Positions 1 to 6,328 of a stretch of 10,372 nt of DNA are shown here, in pieces; position 1 is the stretch's first letter, and every line of letters begins with the position of its first letter. Source of the stretch: DAOVQB01 sp023128935. GTDB lineage: Bacteria; Eisenbacteria; RBG-16-71-46; CAIMUX01; WJJG01. Location of the stretch: the NCBI GenBank assembly GCA_030628905.1, contig DAOVQB010000162.1, forward strand, positions 1-10,372, in the 5' to 3' direction. Made by a program: the position numbers and the translations under genes. A model generated the notes under the pieces. The model was not told where the DNA came from. It saw only the letters and a program-made list of their open reading frames with translations, and ran no database searches.

Positions 1-302
1 CCGCGGTGGTAGGCGTCTCTCAATGCTCCCGCCAGCAGCTCATGCCATCCATGCTCCAGGCAGATGCTGTGTAGCAGTCCGATCGCCTCTTTGAAGGTCG
101 GGCTGGTCCGGATCACTGATCGGAGCAGATTGGCTGCACTCCTGTACTTCCCAGCGTCGAGATGGTTGAGGGCAGCGAAATACTTATCGATAGCCCGATG
201 GTCGGGCCGGATCCGAGCTGCTGGCCTGGCCGGGGTAAGGCAGAAGGGATTATCCTCCCGCTCCCTCTTCGTCTTCTTCTTGTCACTCTTCCGTGCGGTC
301 AC
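1..302 (-). CDS. Partial TPR-like hypothetical protein (N-terminal 100 residues)
   Basis: An open frame on the minus strand runs from a GTG at 302-300 to the left edge without a stop, so the C-terminus is missing. The GTG is chosen because GAGG lies on the minus strand at 311-308, five bases upstream. The only ATG nearby is followed at once by TGA in another frame, and an in-frame stop lies about 55 bases further upstream. Residues 1-16 are very basic (RKSDKKKTKRERE). From about residue 35 the protein becomes amphipathic helix with TPR-like spacing (AIDKYFAALNHLDAGKYRSA, then a second helix pair), which suggests a tetratricopeptide or similar helical-repeat scaffold. No catalytic motif is visible. 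It is divergent from the redox operon on its right. The frame is convincing; the function is unknown. Confidence 0.7.
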   Translation of the reverse strand, partial: MTARKSDKKKTKREREDNPFCLTPARPAARIRPDHRAIDKYFAALNHLDAGKYRSAANLLRSVIRTSPTFKEAIGLLHSICLEHGWHELLAGALRDAYHR

Positions 303-459
303 ATGAACCTCGTAACGGCAGAACGGAGCAGCAGTTATGTCGCACAGGCCTTATCGGAACCCGCGCCGGCCAACTTACCTCCAATGGATAGCAGACCTGG
401 CATGCCTTTGCCAAGCTCCTTGCTGGAGTATTGGTGCCCGACGGCAGAGGCGAGCCCAC

Positions 460-531
460 TGCTTGCTCGATGCCTCACGAGCTATCCGCTGCACTTGCTT
501 GCTCGATGCCTCACGAGCTATCCGCTGCACT
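460..531. repeat. Perfect 36-bp tandem duplication
   Basis: Bases 460-495 and 496-531 are identical, head to tail, with no spacer. The copies begin TGCTTGCTCGATGCC and end ATCCGCTGCACT. There are only two copies, so this is not a CRISPR array. It lies upstream of the promoter for the redox operon, in a position where a duplicated activator site would lie, but it could equally be a neutral slippage duplication. Confidence 0.95.
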
Positions 532-556
532 GCGCGTATCTGCGCGCCGCAGTTGG

Positions 557-575
557 TTCCAAGGAATGTTTGGAA
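557..575. promoter_or_regulatory. Inverted repeat overlapping the -35 box
   Basis: TTCCAA (557-562) and TTGGAA (570-575) are exact inverted repeats separated by seven bases. The right arm coincides with the proposed -35 hexamer of the redox operon promoter, a typical placement for a repressor or class II activator site. With six-base arms, chance cannot be excluded. Confidence 0.35.
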
Positions 576-598
576 TCGGGCGTCATACCGGCTAGAAT
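570..598 (+). promoter_or_regulatory. Sigma70-type promoter for the redox operon
   Basis: TTGGAA (570-575) is followed after exactly 17 bases by TAGAAT (593-598). This matches the -35 and -10 consensus at 4/6 and 5/6 positions with ideal spacing. Transcription would start near 605, leaving a leader of about 68 bases before the ATG at 673. This supports the short form of the iron-sulfur protein. It is a sequence prediction only. Confidence 0.55.
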
Positions 599-672
599 CA
601 GTCTTCATTTCGCGAAGCTGGGAGATGATCTTGCCAGCTTCAGCCCTCCATTTCCCGACGACGAGGTCGCAG

Positions 673-1452
673 ATGCACAAAGGTCTCCTGATTGATTTTA
701 CCAAGTGCGTGGGGTGCGGTGCTTGCGCGGACGCGTGCCGCGAGGTGAATGATCTGCCCCAGCCGGATCCGGCCGGATCTCCACCTCAGGATTTGGACGG
801 TAGTAACTACACTGTCGTGCTCACTCACGAAGCCGCGGGCAAAGAGCCACTCCACTACCGCAAGCTGTGCATGCACTGCGAGGAGCCCGCCTGTGTATCG
901 GCCTGCCCCGTGGGCGCCTTGACCAAACGGCCGGATGGCCCGGTGGTTTACGACAGCGGTCTTTGCTTCGGCTGCCGCTATTGCATGACGGCGTGTCCAT
1001 TTCAGGTGCCGCGCTACACGTGGGAGAGGCTGGCCCCGGTCGTCTCCAAGTGCATCCTCTGTTATCACCGCTTGGATAAGGGCCAGGAGCCGGCCTGCGC
1101 CGCGGTCTGCCCGACCGGCGCAACCCGCTTCGGCCCGCGGGATGTCCTCCTGCGGATCGCCCGCGAGAGGATCAAGGCCCACCCCGAGCTGTATGTGAAC
1201 CATATCTATGGGGAGCGGGAGGGGGGCGGCACGGACGTCCTGATGCTCTCGCCGGTTCCGTTCGAGCAGCTGGGATTCAGGACCGACGTTCCCCACAAGG
1301 CGCTACCGGATCTGACCTGGGTTGTGCAAGAGAAGATCCCGAATATTGTGCTCACGGGCGGCGTTTTCCTCGGGGGGCTGTATTGGCTTGTCAATCGGCG
1401 CATGCGATTGGCGAAGGATAGTGAGCGTCCCTGCGAGGAACAGGACCAATAG
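673..1452 (+). CDS. hybA: HybA/DmsB-type ferredoxin-like protein, four [4Fe-4S] clusters
   Basis: This 259-residue electron-transfer subunit would relay electrons between the octahaem cytochrome and the HybB-like membrane protein encoded next to it. Sixteen cysteines form four [4Fe-4S] motifs: C12/15/18/22, C66/69/74/78, C98/101/104/108 and C127/130/142/146. The segment after residue 185 (GGTDVLMLSPVPFEQLGF) matches the C-terminal part of the HybA family. One hydrophobic helix lies at about 225-240, followed by an arginine-rich tail, which predicts a cytoplasmic C-terminus. The start is ATG 673 with GAGGT at 663-667. Unlike E. coli HybA, no twin-arginine signal precedes the domain. The gene symbol is family-level; no hydrogenase subunit is present, so a role with hydrogenase is not implied. 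Confidence 0.92.
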   Translation: MHKGLLIDFTKCVGCGACADACREVNDLPQPDPAGSPPQDLDGSNYTVVLTHEAAGKEPLHYRKLCMHCEEPACVSACPVGALTKRPDGPVVYDSGLCFGCRYCMTACPFQVPRYTWERLAPVVSKCILCYHRLDKGQEPACAAVCPTGATRFGPRDVLLRIARERIKAHPELYVNHIYGEREGGGTDVLMLSPVPFEQLGFRTDVPHKALPDLTWVVQEKIPNIVLTGGVFLGGLYWLVNRRMRLAKDSERPCEEQDQ

Positions 1453-1506
1453 ACCTTGGCCTGAGATCGATGGATCGGGAGTGAGAGATCAGAATCTGGG
1501 GGATCA

Positions 1507-2670
1507 ATGGTAGTGGACGCTGAAGTGCTCAAGCTGGAGTTGAGGAAAAGGCTGACCCCTGGCTGGTTCCTGGTCGGCATCATTCTGCTGGGCGGACTGA
1601 TCATTGCCGTGCGGCGCTTCGCCTGCGGGTTGGGTGCGGTCACGAACCTGAGCGATCAGATTCCCTGGGGTTTCTGGATTGGATTCGACGTGGTCTCTGG
1701 TGTCGCGTTAGCGGCCGGCGGGTTCACCATGGCCTTCATCGTGCATATTGCAGGGGACAAGGCATACCGGCCCCTAGTGCGCCCGGCGATCCTGACCGCG
1801 TTTCTGGGCTACATCATTGTGATCGTGGGGCTGCTCTTCGACCTCGGGAGACCCTGGAACATCTGGCGTGCCATCTTCTGGTGGAACCCTCATTCGGTGA
1901 TGTTCGAGGTAGCATGGTGCGTGATGTTGTACACGACAGTGCTTTTCCTTGAATTACTGCCGGTTGTCTTTGAGGGTCTGCGTGCGGAGGCGCCATTGCG
2001 CATGATGCGCCGCATCGCCATTCCTCTCTATATTGTCGGGATCATCCTCTCGACCTTGCACCAATCGTCCCTGGGAAGCCTTTTTCTTATCGTTCCCACC
2101 AAACTTCACCCACTCTGGTACACGCCCATGCTGCCGGTACTGTTCTTCCTCTCGGCGCTGACGGTGGGCGCAGCCATGGTGATCTTCGAGGCCTTCCTCA
2201 GTTCCAAACTCATGAAACGGGGTTTGGAGCTTGAGCTTCTATCCAAGTTGGGGCGTTATCTGGCATTCATCGACCTCTTCTATGTGATTGTGAAGGTTCA
2301 GGATCTGGGCAAGCGGGGTGCTTGGGGACACGCCTTTACCGGCAGCTATGAAAGCATCTTCTTCATCGTGGAGATGCTTCTGTTCATCCTGCCCCTCTTC
2401 GTTCTCTTCAATGCGCGGGCACGCATGCAGCGCTCCTTACTCTTTACGTCGGCCCTGATGGTGGTTTTGGGCCTGGTATTGAACCGGATCAATGTGAGTC
2501 TGGTGGGCATCATCCGTGGGACCGGCGGATCCTATTTCCCGAATTGGCAGGAGTTCTGGATCTCTGCGTTCGTCGTTGTTGCGGGTGCATTGGTCTTCGG
2601 GCTGATCACACGCTTCCTCCCCGTTTTCCCAAAGGAGGAAGCCGAGCCGGGGAAGGCGAGCGTGGCGTAG
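1507..2670 (+). CDS. hybB: HybB/NrfD-type polytopic membrane protein
   Basis: This 387-residue, strongly hydrophobic protein has about ten predicted membrane helices, starting near residue 20. The early sequence (IPWGFWIGFDVVSGVALAAG) and the following LGRPWN and WNPHSVMFE segments are typical of HybB in the NrfD/PsrC family. That family interacts with membrane quinones and binds no haem of its own. It would pass electrons between the quinone pool and the HybA-like iron-sulfur protein. The ATG at 1507 follows a GGGGG run at 1497-1501, and the gap to the upstream gene is 54 bases. The length suits the family. The symbol reflects family only: similar proteins also occur in Hmc, Ohc and Qrc complexes. 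Confidence 0.92.
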   Translation: MVVDAEVLKLELRKRLTPGWFLVGIILLGGLIIAVRRFACGLGAVTNLSDQIPWGFWIGFDVVSGVALAAGGFTMAFIVHIAGDKAYRPLVRPAILTAFLGYIIVIVGLLFDLGRPWNIWRAIFWWNPHSVMFEVAWCVMLYTTVLFLELLPVVFEGLRAEAPLRMMRRIAIPLYIVGIILSTLHQSSLGSLFLIVPTKLHPLWYTPMLPVLFFLSALTVGAAMVIFEAFLSSKLMKRGLELELLSKLGRYLAFIDLFYVIVKVQDLGKRGAWGHAFTGSYESIFFIVEMLLFILPLFVLFNARARMQRSLLFTSALMVVLGLVLNRINVSLVGIIRGTGGSYFPNWQEFWISAFVVVAGALVFGLITRFLPVFPKEEAEPGKASVA

Positions 2671-2705
2671 GCGGCCATTGTGCAGGCGAGTGTGGCCTAG
2701 GCAGC
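2654..2705. repeat. Imperfect direct repeat spanning the hybB stop codon
   Basis: Bases 2654-2675 and 2684-2705 (22 bases each, period 30) match except at three positions. Each copy contains an in-frame TAG: the first is the real stop of the HybB-like gene and the second lies in the 114-base gap before the cytochrome gene. It looks like a small local duplication with no evident function. Confidence 0.7.
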
Positions 2706-2784
2706 TGCGGGGTTGGAGACAAGGCCCCTGACTCCTTACCGGGTCTTGGGCCCAGTATGAGAAAGGGCTGGGGAGGTTTTGGGT

Positions 2785-3615
2785 ATGCGAATCAGACTGC
2801 TCGCATCGGTTGCTCTGGTTGGAATATTGCTAATCCTGGTCCATGCCCTTGTTGCCCTGGCTGGGCCGGGGCGTGAGCGTGATCTGCGCGAATCGATCCT
2901 GGATGAAACAATCGAGATTGACAGAGAAGCCCAAGCTGATGCGGAGAGCCCGGGGACGATTACCTATGAAACCTGGTTCGGTGATGGAACACGCGTCAGC
3001 TTCGATCATGCCCTCCACATCGAGGGGCTGGAACTGAGTTGCGGTGAATGCCATCACGCTGAAGGTTGCGGTCAATGCCATCAGAAGCAGGCCACAAAGA
3101 TGCTCATCCGCGATTCCGGTACCGCCCTTCACCAGGTATGTTTTCGTTGTCATGAGCAAGCATCCGGGCGTACCGGGTGCACGGAGTGCCATGTCGGCGG
3201 GGCATCAGGAGGCGGCTCGATGGGCCTGAGCCGTTCACCCAAACTCGGACGCGAGACACAGGAGGCGTTCTTCACTTCGATGTTGGAGGACATTGAAACC
3301 ATGGATCTAGTCGGCGAGCGAGGCCCGATCGACCGTGAAGTCTCCAAGGCCCCGGAGGACTGCGTCTTCGTCACAGGGCACAATGGCGTCTCTATCGTAA
3401 GCTTTCCCCACGGTCTCCATGCCGAGGATGCCGGCATCTCCTGTGGCGCCTGTCATCACCTGGAGGCTTGCAGTGTCTGTCATGATGGGTTGCAGAAGAG
3501 CATCGCGGTGCGCAGTGCCGAGAGCGCAGTGCGGGATGATTGCGTCCGCTGTCACGAGAAGCTTGGCCTTTCCACCCAATGCGACCAGTGCCACTCCGAT
3601 CCACATCGCCGTTGA
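2785..3615 (+). CDS. Exported octahaem class III-type cytochrome c
   Basis: This 276-residue protein has an N-terminal hydrophobic segment (about residues 5-26) that acts as a Sec signal or membrane anchor. Eight CXXCH haem c sites follow at residues 86-90, 95-99, 119-123, 132-136, 220-224, 229-233, 253-257 and 266-270. They form two tetrahaem modules of the cytochrome c3 type, each opened by the ligand motif FxHxLH (H75/H78 and H209/H212) and with CHH at its first haem (H91, H225). The modules are joined by an acidic linker of about 70 residues. The periplasmic protein would be the electron entry or exit point of the complex with the HybA- and HybB-like subunits. The ATG at 2785 is chosen over a TTG at 2779 because GGAGG lies at 2772-2776. 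OhcA of the Ohc complexes of sulfate reducers is the closest known analogue I can name. Confidence 0.9.
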   Translation: MRIRLLASVALVGILLILVHALVALAGPGRERDLRESILDETIEIDREAQADAESPGTITYETWFGDGTRVSFDHALHIEGLELSCGECHHAEGCGQCHQKQATKMLIRDSGTALHQVCFRCHEQASGRTGCTECHVGGASGGGSMGLSRSPKLGRETQEAFFTSMLEDIETMDLVGERGPIDREVSKAPEDCVFVTGHNGVSIVSFPHGLHAEDAGISCGACHHLEACSVCHDGLQKSIAVRSAESAVRDDCVRCHEKLGLSTQCDQCHSDPHRR

Positions 3616-4472
3616 TCCTGGGGGCTCATCTCTCCATTGCGGGAGGTCTCCACAAGGCCCTCCTCCGCGCGGCGGATCTGGGATGCAACGCGCTCCAGAT
3701 CTTCACCCACAGCCCAGTGCAGTGGCGTGTGAAACCGCTCATACCGGAGGAGATCGCGCGGTTCCGTGAAACCCGCGCCTCCCTGGGATCTATTGCTGTG
3801 GCGAGTCACGCCGGCTATCTCATCAATTTGGCCTCCCCCGAGCGAGCATTGCGCGAGCGCTCGATTCGCATGATGATCCGGGAGCTGGAGCGGTGCGAGG
3901 CCCTGGGCGTTGCACTCCTTGTGTCCCACCCGGGAGCACACATGGGTGGAGGGGAAGCGCGCGGACTGCGGCGCGTGGCCAGCAGTCTCCGGAAGATCCA
4001 CGCGTCCACAGCGGGCTTTGAGGTGAAGACGGTCGTGGAAAACACGGCCGGCCAGGGTTCAAACCTGGGTTGGCGCTTCGAGCAGATCGCCCACATTATT
4101 GACCTGGCCGGAGATGCGAGCCGCCTGCGTGTGTGCTTTGACACTGCCCACGCCTTTGCGGCAGGTTATGATCTTCGCAACCGCGGGCTATATGAGGAAA
4201 TGTGGAGGCAAGTGGAAGGTTTGATCGGGCTCAAGAACATCGCCATTTTCCACCTGAATGATGCCACCGCGGTCTGCGGTTCGCTGGTCGACCGCCATGC
4301 GCACATCGGCCAAGGGCAGATCGGCCAGCGGCCTTTCGGCTGGATTCTCAGGGACGGGCGGTTCGCGCGAGTCATGAAGGTGATCGAGACACCGAAGCAG
4401 GCCGGGATGGACCGCAAGAACCTCGCGCTCTTACGGCGGCTTACCAGAAGCCCGGCCATACGGGGAGCTTGA
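3612..4472 (+). CDS. nfo: Endonuclease IV (AP endonuclease)
   Basis: This 286-residue, cytoplasmic TIM-barrel enzyme of base-excision repair cleaves 5' to abasic sites using three zinc ions. All nine metal ligands known from E. coli Nfo have counterparts: H66, H106, E143, D177, H180, H214, D227, H229 and E258, within motifs SHAGYLINL, VENTAGQG, CFDTAHAFAAGYD and FHLNDA. The family N-terminus (IGAHxS..GGL) appears as ILGAHLSIAGGL, which fixes the start at TTG 3612. That TTG overlaps the cytochrome stop (TTGA), and no Shine-Dalgarno sequence is visible, so translation probably depends on coupling to the cytochrome gene. An in-frame ATG at 3579 would add eleven residues of atypical sequence. Function is certain; the exact start is likely. 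Confidence 0.95.
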   Translation: MILGAHLSIAGGLHKALLRAADLGCNALQIFTHSPVQWRVKPLIPEEIARFRETRASLGSIAVASHAGYLINLASPERALRERSIRMMIRELERCEALGVALLVSHPGAHMGGGEARGLRRVASSLRKIHASTAGFEVKTVVENTAGQGSNLGWRFEQIAHIIDLAGDASRLRVCFDTAHAFAAGYDLRNRGLYEEMWRQVEGLIGLKNIAIFHLNDATAVCGSLVDRHAHIGQGQIGQRPFGWILRDGRFARVMKVIETPKQAGMDRKNLALLRRLTRSPAIRGA

Positions 4473-4490
4473 ACGTGCAACGACCGTGTA

Positions 4491-4534
4491 GTTTGTACCT
4501 GGGGCCGAACGCCTGGCCAGGCGCGCGGACAAAC
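4491..4534. promoter_or_regulatory. Intergenic palindrome inside a larger inverted repeat
   Basis: A perfect 14-base palindrome CGCCTGGCCAGGCG (4510-4523) lies between the outer arms GTTTGT (4491-4496) and ACAAAC (4529-4534). No T run follows, so it is not a standard Rho-independent terminator. It ends two bases before the Shine-Dalgarno sequence (GAGGTGGG, 4536-4543) of the next gene, so it could be a protein site, an mRNA processing hairpin or a translation-modulating structure. Confidence 0.4.
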
Positions 4535-4551
4535 AGAGGTGGGCTGGAAGG

Positions 4552-5409
4552 ATGAGCAGAGCAGGACAGATCGAATCGATGGTAATCGGAAGAACAGGAC
4601 AGAGGGAACCCGTCAAAAGGGCCAGATGGATCCTGGTGTGTTTTATCGGGATCCTTGCCGTCCTGGCAGGGGGGTGCGGGCGCGAGGGGCAGGAAGACCG
4701 CGGTACATCGTGGTGGGCGCAAGTCACGGGGGTGCCGGGGGATTCACTTGGGTTCGAAGATCGCTGGAAGGCCCCGGGTGCAGGGGACAGGGCTGTTGCG
4801 TTTTTTGCACACATCGCCAGCGCGGATTTGGCGCGGCTGGATTTCTCGCCAACTGCTGGCGGCATTATCATCATCTACAACCATGGCCGGACGGTGCAGA
4901 TCAAACCCCAGCCGATGGAAGAGATGCCCGTCCACCGGACCTTGTTTCTGACCTATATGCTGCCCTTTCTGGGCAGGGAGCGGCTGGGCGAAACACTCAT
5001 CGTGCTCGGCATCGATACGACGAAGGTCACGCGCGGCGTGGAATGGGAAGGTCACCGGTGCCTGATGGTGGGCGGAACGGAAGCCGTCACCTCGGATGGC
5101 AGCCCGGAGGAGGCGCATCCGTCTGCTCTACGCCGGAAAGAGCCTTTCCCTGCGATCTACTTCGACGAGGAAACAGGAGCAGTGCTGCGGTTGGTCACGG
5201 TGTCTCTGTCTCCTCTTGGAAGACGGGTGGGGGATTTCCGGCTCTATGACCACAAGTTGCGCAGGGGAGCCTGGCTGCCCACCCGGTTCGAGACCTGGGG
5301 CAGCAAGGGTCTCCGTTCACGACTTGACCAGATTGCTACCGGGGAACTCGGAAGAGTGCACCCACTCGGGTTGTTCCGCATTCCTGTCGAGCAACCGGGC
5401 GCCTCGTAG
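4552..5409 (+). CDS. Probable lipoprotein of unknown function
   Basis: A protein of 285 residues. After a basic N-terminus, a hydrophobic stretch (WILVCFIGILAVLAGGC) ends in a lipobox-like AGGC at about residues 39-42, suggesting a lipid-anchored exported protein. The rest has alternating beta-like segments. Its C-terminal half (FDEETGAVLRLV, then GAWLPTRFETWG) has the feel of LolA/LolB-like or lipoprotein-sorting beta folds, in which a conjugated chain of strands is scaffolded; this is impression, not a domain match. The start ATG 4552 follows GAGGTGGG at 4536-4543. An alternative ATG at 4579 lacks a ribosome site but gives a more normal signal-peptide length. The next gene in the same direction is a Nudix hydrolase. 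I do not recognise the family. Confidence 0.75.
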   Translation: MSRAGQIESMVIGRTGQREPVKRARWILVCFIGILAVLAGGCGREGQEDRGTSWWAQVTGVPGDSLGFEDRWKAPGAGDRAVAFFAHIASADLARLDFSPTAGGIIIIYNHGRTVQIKPQPMEEMPVHRTLFLTYMLPFLGRERLGETLIVLGIDTTKVTRGVEWEGHRCLMVGGTEAVTSDGSPEEAHPSALRRKEPFPAIYFDEETGAVLRLVTVSLSPLGRRVGDFRLYDHKLRRGAWLPTRFETWGSKGLRSRLDQIATGELGRVHPLGLFRIPVEQPGAS

Positions 5410-5542
5410 AAACTTTTGCATTCACAGCTCCCGCGGCTGGACTCCGCGGTGGGCGGTTGCGGGTGCGGGCCTAGGGCTTCCAGCACACCCCTGCCTGATA
5501 TGACGGGCTGTGCGACCTGAGGGAATACCATCGGTGGGGAAG
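5410..5542. other. Intergenic gap with inverted repeats
   Basis: The gap holds two GC-rich inverted repeats. CCGCGG occurs at both ends of a seven-base loop near 5432-5450, and GCACACCCC near 5483 can pair imperfectly with GGGCTGTGC near 5505-5513. Neither is followed by a T run. The second overlaps a possible GTG start at 5510 of the Nudix gene, which argues against that start. No promoter was recognised. Confidence 0.3.
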
Positions 5543-6328
5543 ATGCATACCGTGGCGTCAATACGTGGGCGCTTGAAACGGGCGCTTCGGCAGCCGCTGC
5601 CCGGGGGCAAGGCTCAACAGCTCATGGCGCCTGTCCCCCGCCCGGGGTGGGATCCCGCGCATAAGACGAGAGACGGACAGCCGGCTGCCGTCCTGGTTCT
5701 GATCTATCCGCTGGAGACAGCGGCTGCAAAGGAAGCACGCGAAGGGGCGGCCACGGGATGGGAGAGGTGCGCTCCGGTTGTCCCCCATGGGTTAGGTGCC
5801 GAGAGTGCTTCGATCAGAGAACCGGCGCCCGACGATGCCGATCCCGAGGGCGTAGCGAATAAGGGAACCCCAGGGCTTGTGCTGACCGAACGCACCGCGT
5901 TTCTGGAGTCGCACCGTGCCCAGATCTCATTTCCGGGGGGCACGATTGAAGAGGGAGAGAGTCCTGAACAGGCTGCCCTGCGAGAGGCCTTCGAGGAAAC
6001 CGGCATTCCTCAGGAGTTGCCGGAGTCATTGGGCCGGCTGTCACAGCTTTGGATTCCCGCAAGTGGATACGCGGTGACGCCTGTTGTGGCCACGGCTACA
6101 TGCCGCCCGGTGTTCAAACCCAATCCTGACGAGGTAAAGAGGATTCTAGAAGTACCGCTGACTGATCTCCTGCGGCCCGGCTCGGTTCAGATTAGCGCGC
6201 GTTCAACCGATGGATTCTGGATGAAGGTGCGCTACTTTGACGTCGAGGGGGCGTGGCTCTGGGGCGCGACAGCTATGATGCTCGCAGAGCTGCTTGTGCT
6301 CCTGGGCTGGCGGGGTCCTGATGTCTAG
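5543..6328 (+). CDS. Nudix hydrolase, CoA pyrophosphatase (NudL/YeaB) type
   Basis: This cytoplasmic enzyme of 261 residues is expected to cleave the pyrophosphate of CoA or a related nucleotide with Mg2+. The Nudix box GX5EX7REUXEEXGU is complete at residues 133-155, ending in REAFEETGI. The preceding HRAQISFPGG (124-133) corresponds to the HxGQxxFPGG signature of the CoA-pyrophosphatase subfamily, with alanine in place of the usual glycine. Strand AAVLVLIYP (48-56) and LVLTER (112-117) are normally close together; here about 50 alanine/proline/glutamate-rich residues separate them. ATG 5543 is used; GTG 5534 with GAGGGA at 5519-5524, or GTG 5510, would add 3 or 11 residues. The end overlaps the kinase gene by eight bases. 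Confidence 0.88.
   Translation: MHTVASIRGRLKRALRQPLPGGKAQQLMAPVPRPGWDPAHKTRDGQPAAVLVLIYPLETAAAKEAREGAATGWERCAPVVPHGLGAESASIREPAPDDADPEGVANKGTPGLVLTERTAFLESHRAQISFPGGTIEEGESPEQAALREAFEETGIPQELPESLGRLSQLWIPASGYAVTPVVATATCRPVFKPNPDEVKRILEVPLTDLLRPGSVQISARSTDGFWMKVRYFDVEGAWLWGATAMMLAELLVLLGWRGPDV

Larger units (their letters stand above)
303..672. other. Divergent intergenic region
   Basis: These 370 bases separate the minus-strand TPR-like gene from the iron-sulfur protein gene. They hold a 36-bp tandem duplication (460-531), a rightward promoter (570-598) and an inverted repeat over its -35 box. A weak leftward promoter, TTGGCA (414-409) - 18 bases - TATCCA (390-385), could serve the minus-strand gene. 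The frame of the iron-sulfur gene stays open back to an ATG at 337, but that extension has no recognisable domain, contains the 36-bp duplication, and lies mostly upstream of the promoter, so I treat it as non-coding. Confidence 0.6.

Noticed and set aside
398..412. Sigma54 promoter TGGCAT...TTGC
   Set aside because: The GG-to-GC spacing is one base too short for a -24/-12 element; it reads better as a short TGGCA/TGCCA inverted repeat.
460..531. CRISPR-like 36-bp repeat
   Set aside because: Two copies are directly adjacent with no spacer, so it is a tandem duplication.
337..672. N-terminal extension of the iron-sulfur protein to ATG 337
   Set aside because: It lacks a signal peptide or domain, contains the tandem duplication, and lies mostly upstream of the promoter; ATG 673 has a proper ribosome site.
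640..1296. Long minus-strand frame opposite the iron-sulfur protein gene
   Set aside because: The + strand encodes sixteen correctly spaced cluster cysteines; the minus frame has no recognisable domain.
5432..5450. Hairpin CCGCGG...CCGCGG as terminator after the lipoprotein gene
   Set aside because: There is no T run downstream, so Rho-independent termination is unsupported.
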